The notes under the pieces are model-generated. The model worked only from the letters and a program-made list of their open reading frames with translations, searched no databases and was not told where the DNA came from. The position numbers were made by a program, and so were the translations under genes. DNA of 34,841 nucleotides from a bacterium (GTDB lineage: Bacteria > Chloroflexota > Dormibacteria > Aeolococcales > Bog-877), in assembly GCA_021791415.1 (NCBI GenBank), contig JAJYWQ010000061.1, positions 1 through 34,841 of the forward strand, read 5' to 3'. Below, piece by piece: positions 22,286 through 30,259 of the stretch (its first letter is position 1; each line of letters opens with the position of its first letter).

Positions 22286-22291
22286 TAACCT
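22286..22291 (+). promoter_or_regulatory. -10 element of a leaderless promoter (glucan phosphorylase)
   Basis: TAACCT is 8 nt before the GTG at 22300. There is no Shine-Dalgarno before this GTG. Confidence 0.45.
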
Positions 22292-22299
22292 TGTGGGCC

Positions 22300-24603
22300 G
22301 TGCGCAGTGTCGAGACGTTCGAGGTGCAGGCTGCGGCAGCGCCGGCCGGGGATCCCCGCCGTTCCGCCGCCATGCCCAAGGTCGCCTACTTCTCACCCGA
22401 GTTCGGGGTGAGCGAGGGGCTCCCACAGTACTCGGGGGGCCTGGGGGTGCTGGCGGGTGACTACCTCAAGGTCGGCGCGGCGGAGGGGCGACCGCTCGTG
22501 GGTGTGGGCCTCTTCTATCACCTGGGGTACTTCCACCAGCGGCTGGGCCGAGAGGGCTGGCAGGAGGAGGTGTACGAGGAGCTGGACCCCGCGGGCCGGG
22601 GGCTGGAGCCGGTCGCAGGCCCCGGTATCGAGGTGGCGATGGGAGGGCTCCACGTCCGGGCCCTAGTTTGGCGGCAGTGGGTGGGCAGGGTCCCGCTCTA
22701 TCTCCTGGACACCACGGGGGCAGAGAACACCGACGAGGCGCGCCCGATCACCGACCGCCTCTATGGGGGCGACGTCGAGCACCGACTTCAGCAGGAGATC
22801 CTGCTCGGTGTGGGCGGGGTCCGGGCGCTCCGCGCCGCCGGTGAGGACCCTGCCCTCTTCCACAGCAACGAGGGCCACGCCGGCTTTCTCGTGTTGGAGC
22901 GGCTGCGGGAGCTGGTCCAGGACCGGGGCCTGGGCTTCGACGAGGCGGTGGAGCTGGTGCGGGCGGCGACCGTCTTCACCACCCACACCCCGGTTCCCGC
23001 CGGCATCGACCACTTTCCCCGGGAGCTGATGGAGCGGTACCTGGGAGGTTTCTGCACCGACCTCGGAATCCCCGTGGACCGGCTCATGGCCCTGGGGCAC
23101 TTCCCCGAGGAGGATCCGGGAGCGCCGTTCAACATGGCGGTCTTCGGGCTGCGGATGTCCGGAAGGGCCAATGCCGTCTCCGAGCTCCACCGCGAGGTCA
23201 GTCAGGAGATGTTCCGGCGGCTGTGGCCCGGGCTGGGCGCCAGCGAGGTCCCCATCGCCGCAGTCACCAACGGCGTGGACGTGCGTTCCTGGGCCTCCTC
23301 TGAGGCTGCCGCTCTTCTCGACAGCCGGCTGGGACCGAGCTGGGACCGGGTGGACGAGGCGGACTTCTCCCAGCTGCTGTCCGTGCCCGGCGGCGAGCTC
23401 TGGGAGATGCGCCGCCCGGGCCGCCAAAGGCTGATCGCGGGAGTTCGGGAGCGGCTGCGCCATTCCCTGCGCCGGCAGGGAGTGCCGGACTCCGAGCTGG
23501 AGTGGACCGCCCGGGCCCTGGACGAGGACGGCATCCTGGTCGGGTTCGCCCGCCGGGTGGCGACGTACAAGCGGGGAGACCTATTGTTCGCCCAGCCCGA
23601 GCGCCTGCGCAGGCTGCTCCTGGATCCGCAGCGTCCTCTGCAACTGGTGTTCGCCGGCAAGGCGCATCCCAAGGACGAGGAGGGCAAGCGCATCATCCAG
23701 CAGCTGGCCCTGGCCGCGGGGGACCCGGAGCTGCGATCCCGCCTTGTCTTCCTCGAGGACTATGACCTGGCTCTCGCCCGGCTGATGTACCAGGGGGCCG
23801 ACGTGTGGCTCAACACCCCGCGGCGCCCCATGGAAGCCTGCGGCACCAGCGGGCAGAAGGCCGCCGTCAGCGGCGCCATCAACCTCTCCATCCTCGACGG
23901 CTGGTGGGACGAGGGGTACCGGGAGGGCAATGGGTTCGCCATCCCCTCCTTCGAGGACGAGACGGACCTTCCGACCAGGGACCGGCTGGAGGCCGAGGCG
24001 CTGTTCCAGCTGCTCGAGGACGAGGTTCTACCCACCTTCTACGATCGGGACCACGGGGGGCTGCCCCAGCGGTGGCTGGAGATCTTGAGGCAGTCGATGG
24101 CCACGGTGACCCCGCTGGCGCTGGGGTCCCGGATGCTCGAGGACTACGTGCGCCGCCTCTACCTGCCCGCGGCCACCTCCCGGGGGCTGCTGGAGGCCGG
24201 AGATGGGCGCGGAGCGCTGGCCCTGGCGGGATTCCGGGCCCAGGTCCACCGCAGCTTCGGCAAGGTCCGGCTGGCCGCCCGGAGCCGCCCAGCGGCCGAG
24301 GGGGGCGACCGGCTGGTGGAGGCCGTAGCTGAGCTCGGGGAGCTGCGCCCCCACCAGGTGGAGGTCCAGCTGCTGCACGGCCCGGTGACCGAGGATGGAC
24401 AGCTGGCGCCGGCCGCGGTGGAGACCATGCTCCTGGACCAGACCGCCTCCAACGGCCGAGCTCACTACCGGGCCAGGCTCTCCCCTGTCGCGGCCGGACG
24501 GTACGGATTCGCGGTGCGGGCACTGGCCGCCCCCCCACTCCCGGAGCCCGTCGCTCCCGACTCGCCGGTGGTCATGGCTGAGCCCCTGCGCCTGCGGAGA
24601 TGA
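22300..24603 (+). CDS. glgP: Alpha-glucan (glycogen/maltodextrin) phosphorylase
   Basis: 767 residues from GTG 22300, chosen because a -10 lies 8 nt upstream; ATG 22372 begins directly at the conserved core (MPKVAYFSPEFG). The enzyme splits alpha-1,4-glucans with phosphate to give glucose-1-phosphate, using PLP; the PLP lysine is K520 in GTSGQKAA, followed by INLSILDGWW. Other conserved parts are YSGGLGVLAGD, HSNEGHAGF, TTHTPVPAG, VTNGVD and the FARRVATYKRGDL stretch. It belongs to the short phosphorylase branch (TIGR02094-like) but lacks the N-terminal DUF3417 domain of many members. The ATGA at its end couples it to the 567-aa unknown. Confidence 0.92.
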   Translation: MRSVETFEVQAAAAPAGDPRRSAAMPKVAYFSPEFGVSEGLPQYSGGLGVLAGDYLKVGAAEGRPLVGVGLFYHLGYFHQRLGREGWQEEVYEELDPAGRGLEPVAGPGIEVAMGGLHVRALVWRQWVGRVPLYLLDTTGAENTDEARPITDRLYGGDVEHRLQQEILLGVGGVRALRAAGEDPALFHSNEGHAGFLVLERLRELVQDRGLGFDEAVELVRAATVFTTHTPVPAGIDHFPRELMERYLGGFCTDLGIPVDRLMALGHFPEEDPGAPFNMAVFGLRMSGRANAVSELHREVSQEMFRRLWPGLGASEVPIAAVTNGVDVRSWASSEAAALLDSRLGPSWDRVDEADFSQLLSVPGGELWEMRRPGRQRLIAGVRERLRHSLRRQGVPDSELEWTARALDEDGILVGFARRVATYKRGDLLFAQPERLRRLLLDPQRPLQLVFAGKAHPKDEEGKRIIQQLALAAGDPELRSRLVFLEDYDLALARLMYQGADVWLNTPRRPMEACGTSGQKAAVSGAINLSILDGWWDEGYREGNGFAIPSFEDETDLPTRDRLEAEALFQLLEDEVLPTFYDRDHGGLPQRWLEILRQSMATVTPLALGSRMLEDYVRRLYLPAATSRGLLEAGDGRGALALAGFRAQVHRSFGKVRLAARSRPAAEGGDRLVEAVAELGELRPHQVEVQLLHGPVTEDGQLAPAAVETMLLDQTASNGRAHYRARLSPVAAGRYGFAVRALAAPPLPEPVAPDSPVVMAEPLRLRR

Positions 24604-26303
24604 GCCCGACCTCCGGCCAGCGGCACGCGCCCCGCCCACCCTGGCCGGAGGCCCCAGCGGAGCCGCCGGGGCGCGACCGGGTGGAGCTCTACACGCGGAC
24701 CTTCCTCACCGTCCTGCGCTCCTCCGGCGAGGTGCGCGCCCGAGTTCTGGAGCGCGCCCACCTGGAGATGGGGTCGTCACTCCACCCACTGGCGGAGTCG
24801 GACCAGATGGACACCGGGGCCCTCCTGTACTCGCTCCAGCGGCTGCCCCCGGTGGTGACCCACCTCGAGCGGGTGGTGATGGGGCAGTCCCCCTCGGAGA
24901 TGGTGGGCGGGGGAGGCTGGGTCCCGATGAGCGCTCCGGGGCGCAGACGCAGGTGGTGGTGGAGTCAGGACAGCCGGACCCTGGCCGCGGCCCTGGCCAG
25001 CAGCTCCGACCTCGACGACCTGGTGCCGATGCTGGTCGCGGTCCAGATCGAATGGAACAAGGCCCACCGGCGGCTTCGCAGGGTCAGCGGCGACCTGGTA
25101 CACGTGGCCAGATCCCGGCTGGGGATCGGCCCCGAGGACTGGGGCCGGCTCGAGGCCCTCTTCCGCGAGCGGATGCCGGAGTTCCTCGGCGAGGTCCGCC
25201 GCCGCCCGATGGATCTGCGGCTGAGGCTGGTGGGGGGGACGCAGGTCGGCTACGCCCGCGCCACGCGAGAGTGGTGGGGACCGGTCGGTGAGGTGCTGAC
25301 CAGGGAGGGCCTGCGCCAGCGGCCGCTGGTCTTCGTGAGCAGCAACGCCCACTCCCTGGTGAACCTGCTGTCCGGGGTGGCGCGTCGCCATCAGGAGGAG
25401 ATCTTCGCCTGGGCGGCCGGCTCGCCGGATCCCGAACTGCGCGAGCTGCTGGCGGAGAGCCGCTCGGCCGGCTCCCAGATCTCCCGGGAGAACCTCCTGT
25501 ACTTCGCCGCCCGGATGTGGTTCGCGGCCCACCCGGAAGCCCGCGCCCGGAGGGCTGCCGAGGAACGGCTGGAGGGGATCCACCACGTGGAGGCGAGATC
25601 CGGCACCGCCGTCGCGGCTCAGGTGATGGTCCTCGACCGACTCAACTTCGAGCATCTCGACCCCCGCCTAGGGCTGGGGTCCGCGCACGCCCGAGCGCTC
25701 GGCCGGGCGCCACATGTGGTCCTCAACATCCAGTACCCCCTGGGGCTGGGCGCGTACCACATCCTGCGGCAGATCCTGGAGGCCACCGACCGGGTGGAGG
25801 GGGTCTACATCCTGGGCAAGGCCGCCACCCTCAACGCCGATGTGGGCGACGTAATGATCCCCGACGTGGTCCACGACGAGCACAGCTCCAACACCTACTG
25901 GGTGGACAATTGCTTCTCCTTCGGGGCTGTCGCCCCGTACGTCACCTCGCGCTCGGTTTTGGACCGCCAGCGGGCGGTTTCGGTGCGCAGCACCTTCCTG
26001 CAGAACCGGGCCTATCTGGACTTCTACTACCGCAACGCCTACACGGTGGTGGAGATGGAGAGCGGTCCCTACCTGGGGGCGGTGTACGAGGCCGGGGACA
26101 GCTCCCGCTATCCGACCGGGGAGCAGGTGGATCTGACCAGGCCGGCGATGGACGTCGGGATCATCCACTATGCCTCGGACACCCCCTACACCCAGGCGCG
26201 TACCCTGGGCGCCAGGGGGCTTCGGTTCGAGGGGATGGAGGCCACCTACGCGGGGGCGCTGGCGATCGCCCACCGCGTCCTGCAGCGGGCTGAGGTGCTT
26301 TGA
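24600..26303 (+). CDS. Large protein of unknown function, C-terminus nucleoside-phosphorylase-like
   Basis: 567 residues, no signal peptide or membrane helix; I do not recognise a named family. The N-terminal half (about 25-200) is helical and charged (TRTFLTVLRSSGEVRARV; MLVAVQIEWNKAHRRLR). A middle Rossmann-like stretch (RPLVFVSSNAHSLVNLL, about 240-256) precedes the most conserved-looking part, about 375-540: PHVVLNIQYPLGLGAYHIL, VYILGKAATLNADVGDVMIP, then VVEMES (about 482-487) and MDVGIIHYASDTPY. The GDVMIP and VEMES motifs resemble the purine nucleoside phosphorylase/AMP nucleosidase fold, in which the Met-Glu binds ribose. That assignment is inference. The ATG overlaps the phosphorylase stop (ATGA). 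Confidence 0.8.
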   Translation: MSPTSGQRHAPRPPWPEAPAEPPGRDRVELYTRTFLTVLRSSGEVRARVLERAHLEMGSSLHPLAESDQMDTGALLYSLQRLPPVVTHLERVVMGQSPSEMVGGGGWVPMSAPGRRRRWWWSQDSRTLAAALASSSDLDDLVPMLVAVQIEWNKAHRRLRRVSGDLVHVARSRLGIGPEDWGRLEALFRERMPEFLGEVRRRPMDLRLRLVGGTQVGYARATREWWGPVGEVLTREGLRQRPLVFVSSNAHSLVNLLSGVARRHQEEIFAWAAGSPDPELRELLAESRSAGSQISRENLLYFAARMWFAAHPEARARRAAEERLEGIHHVEARSGTAVAAQVMVLDRLNFEHLDPRLGLGSAHARALGRAPHVVLNIQYPLGLGAYHILRQILEATDRVEGVYILGKAATLNADVGDVMIPDVVHDEHSSNTYWVDNCFSFGAVAPYVTSRSVLDRQRAVSVRSTFLQNRAYLDFYYRNAYTVVEMESGPYLGAVYEAGDSSRYPTGEQVDLTRPAMDVGIIHYASDTPYTQARTLGARGLRFEGMEATYAGALAIAHRVLQRAEVL

Positions 26304-26304
26304 G

Positions 26305-26622
26305 ATGGGCGACCTGAGCCGCGAGCGCTGTCAGCCGGGGGCGCCGGCCGTCACCCCGGAGGGGGCCGCCGAGCTGCTGGCAGGCCTGAGCCCCAGCTGG
26401 CGCTCAGAGGGTGGGCGGCTGCGGCGAGAGTACCGGCTGCGGGGGTTCGGCGAACCGGTGGCGCTGGCGGTCAGGATCGCCCTGCTCGCAGAACGGGAAG
26501 ATCATCACCCAGAGCTGCGCCTGGGATACGGCCATCTGGAGGTGGAGCTGACCACCCATTCCGCCGGGGGACTCACCCGCAACGACTTCATCGTCGCGGC
26601 CAAGATCGACGAGCTGACCTGA
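26305..26622 (+). CDS. Pterin-4a-carbinolamine dehydratase
   Basis: 105 residues. The active-site signature is complete: EDHHPELRLGYGHLEVELTTH with H67, H68, P69 and H85, followed by GLTRNDFIVAAKIDEL. The enzyme dehydrates 4a-hydroxytetrahydrobiopterin during cofactor recycling of aromatic amino acid hydroxylases; bacterial copies without such a hydroxylase are common and may serve molybdopterin or folate-related chemistry. The ATG follows the upstream stop by 1 nt, so it is the third gene of the phosphorylase operon. The frame is open further upstream, inside the preceding gene, and I reject that extension. Confidence 0.9.
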   Translation: MGDLSRERCQPGAPAVTPEGAAELLAGLSPSWRSEGGRLRREYRLRGFGEPVALAVRIALLAEREDHHPELRLGYGHLEVELTTHSAGGLTRNDFIVAAKIDELT

Positions 26623-26637
26623 GAGGTCGCCGGACGC

Positions 26638-27018
26638 TCATCCAGGCTCGTCATAGTCCTCGGGGGTGCTGGAGCCGAGCAGCCTGGCCCGGCCCTCGTC
26701 GGGGGCGAAGACCAGCCCGCAATCCGGGCATTGCAGCTCCAGCTCCGCGTCCACCCCGGACGGTGCCAGCAGGGTGACCCCACAGCCGGGGCAGGTGAGC
26801 TCCTCCCCCAGGGGAGCGGGGGCGCCGCGCCGCAGGGCGCGCGCCGCCGCCGCCAGGTCCACCGCCACCGCTCCGCACATCGCACAGGCGAAGGTCGCCA
26901 CCTCCGTCTCGTGCCGGAGGCAGCTGCCGGCCGAGTCGACCAGGACCCGCCCGCCCAGCAGTTCGAAGGCCCCCCCGGGGCACGAGTTGGGACAGACGAG
27001 GTGGCGCGCCCCGGCCAT
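26638..27018 (-). CDS. Zinc-ribbon protein
   Basis: 126 residues from ATG 27018, 5 nt after the dihydrouridine synthase stop. It contains many cysteines in metal-site spacing: CPNSC near residues 9-13, CAMC (about 46-49), then CPGC (about 76-79) and CPDC (about 96-99), the last two typical of a zinc ribbon. The tail (EDYDEPG) is acidic. No family is recognised; the arrangement suggests a small nucleic-acid- or protein-binding protein. It is probably co-transcribed with the tRNA modification gene upstream. The longer frame to 27060 overlaps the synthase gene and is unlikely. Confidence 0.7.
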   Translation of the reverse strand: MAGARHLVCPNSCPGGAFELLGGRVLVDSAGSCLRHETEVATFACAMCGAVAVDLAAAARALRRGAPAPLGEELTCPGCGVTLLAPSGVDAELELQCPDCGLVFAPDEGRARLLGSSTPEDYDEPG

Positions 27019-27023
27019 TCCCG

Positions 27024-28118
27024 TCAGCCCTCGCCCGAGCTGAACTCGGGCCGGTGCCACCCCTGGGGGCCCTCGCCAGCCGCCAGGATATCCCAGTACA
27101 TCTCGTCGATGTCCTCAGCCCGCTCCAGGTCGGCCACCCTGGCTCGCAGCCTGGCCGCACCTGCGCAACCCTTGATCGCCCACACCACGAACTTGCGCGC
27201 CAGCCGTACCCCTCGCCGCTCGCCGTGGAACTCCACCATCCGGTCCCAGTGGTCCCTGGCCAGGGTGAGACGCTCTTGGAAGTTGGGGTCGGGCCCCGGG
27301 TCTCCCTGGCGGAGCTGGGCGACGGTCTGCTGGAGAAGGTGCCAATCACCCATCATCCCCCGGGCGATCACCACCCCGTCCACCACCCCGGCGCGGATCC
27401 GGCGCTCCACCTCCCGAGGGTCCCGCACGTCCCCGGAACCGAGCACCGGGATGCCCTCCACCGCCTCCTTGACCCGGGCGATCTGCTCCCAGTCGGCGTA
27501 TCCCGTGTACCGCTGGCAGCGGGTCCGGCCGTGCACGGTGACGGCGGCAACCCCCACGGCCTCCAGCGCCCGGGCCAGGTCGGGCGCGTTGATGCTGTCG
27601 TGGTCCCAGCCCAGGCGCATCTTGGCGGTGACCGGGACCGGCACCGCCGATACCATCGCCTGAAGCACCTCCACCGTGCGGTCGACCTGCCGCGCCAGCG
27701 CCGCCCCGGAGCCGAGGCGGACCACCTTGGGGACGGGGCAGCCCAGGTTCACATCGACGATGTCGGCCCCCATGGCGACGCAGATCTGGGCGGCATCCGC
27801 CATCATCTGGGGGTCGTTGCCCACCAGCTGCGCCGCCACCGGGTGCTCGTCCGGGGCCAGGTCCAGGACCCGCTGCAGGCTGTCCTCGGGAGCTCGCACC
27901 AGCGCGGCAGCCGCGGTCATCTCACTGCAGGTGAGACCGGCTCCCAGCTCCCGGGCCATGGAGCGGAAAGGACGGTCGGTGATCCCGGCCATCGGGGCGA
28001 TGAAGATGGGATTGGCGAGCTCCACCGTGCCGATGCGGAGGGAGCTGGCGCTCAGCGTCGCGGGCAAGGCACACCGTCCTGGGGGTTGACTCTCTGCCGT
28101 CAGTATCCCCCAACCCAT
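27024..28118 (-). CDS. dusB: tRNA-dihydrouridine synthase
   Basis: 364 residues from ATG 28118. The FMN TIM barrel shows the family N-terminus at about residue 27 (IGTVELANPIFIAPMAGITD), the catalytic Cys127 in NLGCPVPK, AKMRLGWDHD, HGRTRCQRYTG, GSGDV and ARGMMGDWHL. The enzyme reduces uridines in the D-loop of tRNA with NADPH. The DusB subgroup is the best guess. The first 26 residues are outside the family alignment; a TTG about 18 codons in would be an alternative start. A much longer open frame upstream lies antisense to coaX and is not coding. The divergent coaX start is 54 nt away. Confidence 0.9.
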   Translation of the reverse strand: MGWGILTAESQPPGRCALPATLSASSLRIGTVELANPIFIAPMAGITDRPFRSMARELGAGLTCSEMTAAAALVRAPEDSLQRVLDLAPDEHPVAAQLVGNDPQMMADAAQICVAMGADIVDVNLGCPVPKVVRLGSGAALARQVDRTVEVLQAMVSAVPVPVTAKMRLGWDHDSINAPDLARALEAVGVAAVTVHGRTRCQRYTGYADWEQIARVKEAVEGIPVLGSGDVRDPREVERRIRAGVVDGVVIARGMMGDWHLLQQTVAQLRQGDPGPDPNFQERLTLARDHWDRMVEFHGERRGVRLARKFVVWAIKGCAGAARLRARVADLERAEDIDEMYWDILAAGEGPQGWHRPEFSSGEG

Positions 28119-28126
28119 GGCCCGGC

Positions 28127-28132
28127 TATAGT
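28127..28132 (+). promoter_or_regulatory. -10 element of coaX in the dus-coaX divergent region
   Basis: TATAGT is followed by a 34-nt leader start region up to the Shine-Dalgarno AGGAGG and the GTG at 28173. The CTATAG core (28126-28131) is itself palindromic, and the minus strand reads TATAGC 6 nt before the dus ATG, so one AT-rich core may serve both directions. Confidence 0.45.
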
Positions 28133-28147
28133 CCGGCTTGGCCGGAC
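28131..28147. promoter_or_regulatory. Inverted repeat at the coaX transcription start
   Basis: GTCCGGC-TTG-GCCGGAC is a perfect 7-bp inverted repeat directly downstream of the coaX -10 and upstream of the dus -10. It could be an operator or a 5' mRNA hairpin. Confidence 0.35.
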
Positions 28148-28172
28148 AGACCCGATCCCAGGAGGTCTCTAG

Positions 28173-28937
28173 GTGCTGCTGGCGCTGGATGCGGGCAACT
28201 CCAACCTCACGGTGGGGGTGTTCGACGGCGACCTGCTGGCCGCCCATGGTCGCTTCGCCACCCACCGGGATGCCACCCCGGACGAGCTGGGGGGGCAGCT
28301 CCTGCAGCTGCTGGCCCACCGGGGCATCGCCCCCGAATTCCACCAGGTGGCGATCAGCTGCGTGGTCCCGCCCCTGAACCAGCCCCTGCGTGAGGCCAGC
28401 CGGGAGTACTTCCAGCGCGAGCCGCTCCTGGTCGGGCCAGGGACCGTCACCGGGATGCGGGTGGCATACGACCCGCCCCGGGACGTTGGTGCCGACCGCA
28501 TCGCCACCGCCGTGGGGGTGCGCCACCGCTATGGGGCACCGGCGATCATGGTCAGCTTCGGCACGGCCACGGTGTTCGACGCCATCGACCAGGATGGTGG
28601 CTACCTGGGCGGGGCGATCGCGCCGGGGCTGCAGATGTCGGTGGACGCGCTCTTCGCCCGAGCCGCGAGGCTCCCTCGGGTCGACCTGGTGGCTCCCGAC
28701 CGGGTGCTGGGGACCAACACCGTGTCGTCCATGCAGGCGGGGATCATGTTCGGGGCCGCCGCCCAAGCGGAGGGCCTCCTGCGCCGCATCCGGCTGGAGC
28801 TGGGGACGCCGGCAAAGGTCATCGCGACCGGCGGCCTGGCGGAGCTGGTGGGGCCGATGGTGGAAGGCGTAGATGTCATCGACCCCCTGGTGCTCTTGGA
28901 GGGGCTGCGGGTGCTGGCTGAGCTCAATCCCCAGTAG
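28173..28937 (+). CDS. coaX: Type III pantothenate kinase
   Basis: 254 residues. ASKHA-fold motifs: LALDAGNSNLTVGVF with D6, PPRDVGADRIA with the catalytic Asp108, SFGTATVFDAI, GGAIAPGLQMS and the C-terminal ATGGLAELV. It phosphorylates pantothenate, the first step of coenzyme A synthesis, and needs a monovalent cation. The residue before x-GTA, usually Asp, is Ser128 here. The GTG start has AGGAGG 7-8 nt upstream. No other CoA gene is adjacent; the gene stands alone between a divergent dus gene and a terminator. Confidence 0.93.
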   Translation: MLLALDAGNSNLTVGVFDGDLLAAHGRFATHRDATPDELGGQLLQLLAHRGIAPEFHQVAISCVVPPLNQPLREASREYFQREPLLVGPGTVTGMRVAYDPPRDVGADRIATAVGVRHRYGAPAIMVSFGTATVFDAIDQDGGYLGGAIAPGLQMSVDALFARAARLPRVDLVAPDRVLGTNTVSSMQAGIMFGAAAQAEGLLRRIRLELGTPAKVIATGGLAELVGPMVEGVDVIDPLVLLEGLRVLAELNPQ

Positions 28938-28940
28938 GGC

Positions 28941-28972
28941 AAAAAAAAGGGCGCCCCCCGAAAGGGACGCCC
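28941..28972 (-). terminator. Strong intrinsic terminator, minus strand
   Basis: On the minus strand a GC hairpin (GGGCG/CGCCC outer stem, CCC/GGG inner stem, 28972-28949) is followed immediately by T8 (28948-28941). It is the only textbook rho-independent terminator in the window. It sits 217 nt beyond the methyltransferase stop, so it ends either a long 3' UTR or a separate short transcript. Confidence 0.7.
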
Positions 28973-29017
28973 CGAGAGGGGGGGGCGACGTAAAGCCGGG
29001 GACCTGCCCCGGGGCAC
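28941..29017 (-). ncRNA. Candidate small RNA, about 77 nt
   Basis: A promoter at 29052-29024 and the terminator at 28972-28941 (both minus strand) would bound a transcript of about 77 nt. It contains hairpin CCGGGG-CAGGT-CCCCGG (29012-28996), a short linker, a C8 run and the terminator hairpin. C-rich unpaired stretches are typical of some small RNAs that pair with G-rich Shine-Dalgarno sites. No open reading frame with a start is visible. No RNA family is recognised, and existence is inferred from the signals alone. Confidence 0.3.
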
Positions 29018-29023
29018 GCGGTT

Positions 29024-29052
29024 AGCCTACCACCACCCACATCCAGGGGCAA
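29024..29052 (-). promoter_or_regulatory. Candidate promoter of the small RNA
   Basis: TTGCCC (29052-29047), a 17-nt spacer and TAGGCT (29029-29024) on the minus strand, with no coding gene directly downstream. Confidence 0.35.
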
Positions 29053-29188
29053 ATTCCGAACTGGTGAAGGTCTCGCTACAGACCCGTGCGGTCGGCGTCA
29101 CTGGAGAAGGCGGAACCGGGTTCCCGGACAACCGGCCAGGCAGTCGGGGGGCCCGGTCGGACCAGCTGGCCCGGGCGAGGGGCGCGCC

Positions 29189-29986
29189 CTATCCCTTCTG
29201 GGCGAGCAGCGAGTAGCTGAGGGGTAGACGGGGCCACCCGGAGGGTAGCCTCCAGACTCCCGGCCCAGCCGCGACCAGCTGGGGGAAGCGGGCAAAGAAG
29301 ATCTCGCTGCGCTCGTGAAGCAGGCGGATGGCCATCCCCTCCCCGGCCAGGCAGCTGACCACCTCTCCGAGCGGGTGCACCATCTCATGGGTCCGGTTGC
29401 TCTTGGTCGCGGCGTCCGGGACCGCGTAGTCCCCCGGCTCGTCCCATACCGACTCCTCAGGGTCGACATAGTCCAGTTCGAATTCCGGTGTCTCCCCCAT
29501 GCAGTCGATGATTGGGTGGGACTCGACCAGGTAGAGGAGGCCGCCGGGCCGGAGCAGCTGGTTCACGACCGCAGCCCAGGAGCGCAGGTCCGGCAGCCAG
29601 TTCAGCGCTCCCTTCCCGGTGTACACGACGTCGAACCGCCTGTCCAGCACGGCGGCCGCGGCGGCCACGCTGGCCACGACGAACTCGGCCGGGGTGCCGT
29701 CCTCCTCCGCCAGCCGGCGGGCGGCGGCAACCGCCCCGGGCGAGTAGTCAAGGCCCGTGGCCTGGGCGCCGAGGCGGGCCCAGGAGATGGTGTCCACCCC
29801 TACGTGACACTGCAGGTGGAGGAGGTCCTTGCCCTCCACCCCTCCCAGCTCCCCCAGCTCGTAGGGGAAGAGCGAGCTGCGCCCGGCCCGAAACGCGGGC
29901 AGGTCGTATAGATCGGAGCCCAGGTGGAGCTCGACGCGCTCCTCCCACCAGGCAAGGTTGTCTCGATCCCAGCTGTCGTCGGCCAC
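29189..29986 (-). CDS. Class I SAM-dependent methyltransferase
   Basis: 265 residues from GTG 29986, chosen because a TAGCAT lies 8 nt upstream and the family pattern starts at once (DDSWDRDNLAWWEERVELH). The SAM motif I region is LLHLQCHVGVDTISWARLGA (about 53-72), followed by motif II-like GLDYSPGAVAAAR and FDVVYTGKGALNWL. Members of this branch have Gln-Cys-His in place of the usual Gly-rich ExGxGxG. The substrate is unknown. The 40 residues upstream of the chosen start read as low-complexity sequence and are unlikely to be translated. It is divergent from greA. Confidence 0.87.
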   Translation of the reverse strand: MADDSWDRDNLAWWEERVELHLGSDLYDLPAFRAGRSSLFPYELGELGGVEGKDLLHLQCHVGVDTISWARLGAQATGLDYSPGAVAAARRLAEEDGTPAEFVVASVAAAAAVLDRRFDVVYTGKGALNWLPDLRSWAAVVNQLLRPGGLLYLVESHPIIDCMGETPEFELDYVDPEESVWDEPGDYAVPDAATKSNRTHEMVHPLGEVVSCLAGEGMAIRLLHERSEIFFARFPQLVAAGPGVWRLPSGWPRLPLSYSLLAQKG

Positions 29987-29994
29987 GAGCCGCC

Positions 29995-30000
29995 ATGCTA
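29995..30000 (-). promoter_or_regulatory. -10 element of a leaderless promoter (methyltransferase)
   Basis: TAGCAT on the minus strand, 8 nt before the GTG at 29986; no Shine-Dalgarno is present. Confidence 0.45.
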
Positions 30001-30148
30001 CGGGAGGTGGGAGCGCGCCGCCCCAGCATCTTCCTCGGTGGATTTGCGGCCAGAGCCGACGGCTGGCCGAGCACCGAACCGCCGAGCCCGACCTCTCGCC
30101 CCTCAACCTCGGCTGACCGCCACCGGCGGCGAAGCCGCGAAGCCCGAC

Positions 30149-30177
30149 TTGTCACTTGGGCACGGGTCGGGTAGACT
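30149..30177 (+). promoter_or_regulatory. Promoter of greA-lysS
   Basis: TTGTCA (30149-30154), a 17-nt spacer and TAGACT (30172-30177) form a good sigma70-type promoter. Transcription would start near 30184, giving a leader of about 75 nt before the greA ATG. Confidence 0.6.
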
Positions 30178-30259
30178 TCCCATCCCGGCCCACGCCTCAT
30201 CCAGACCTCGAAGGCGGGCCACAGACGCCGGCTGCGGCCGGTAGGGAGCCAGTACAAAG

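Noticed and set aside
27024-28766. Extended 580-residue reading of the dihydrouridine synthase
   Set aside because: The first 215 residues are antisense to coaX and low-complexity; the family alignment starts near residue 27 of the shorter form.
29458-29485. AGTTCGAATTCC resembling a tRNA T-loop
   Set aside because: It is inside the methyltransferase coding sequence, and no acceptor or anticodon stem can be formed around it.
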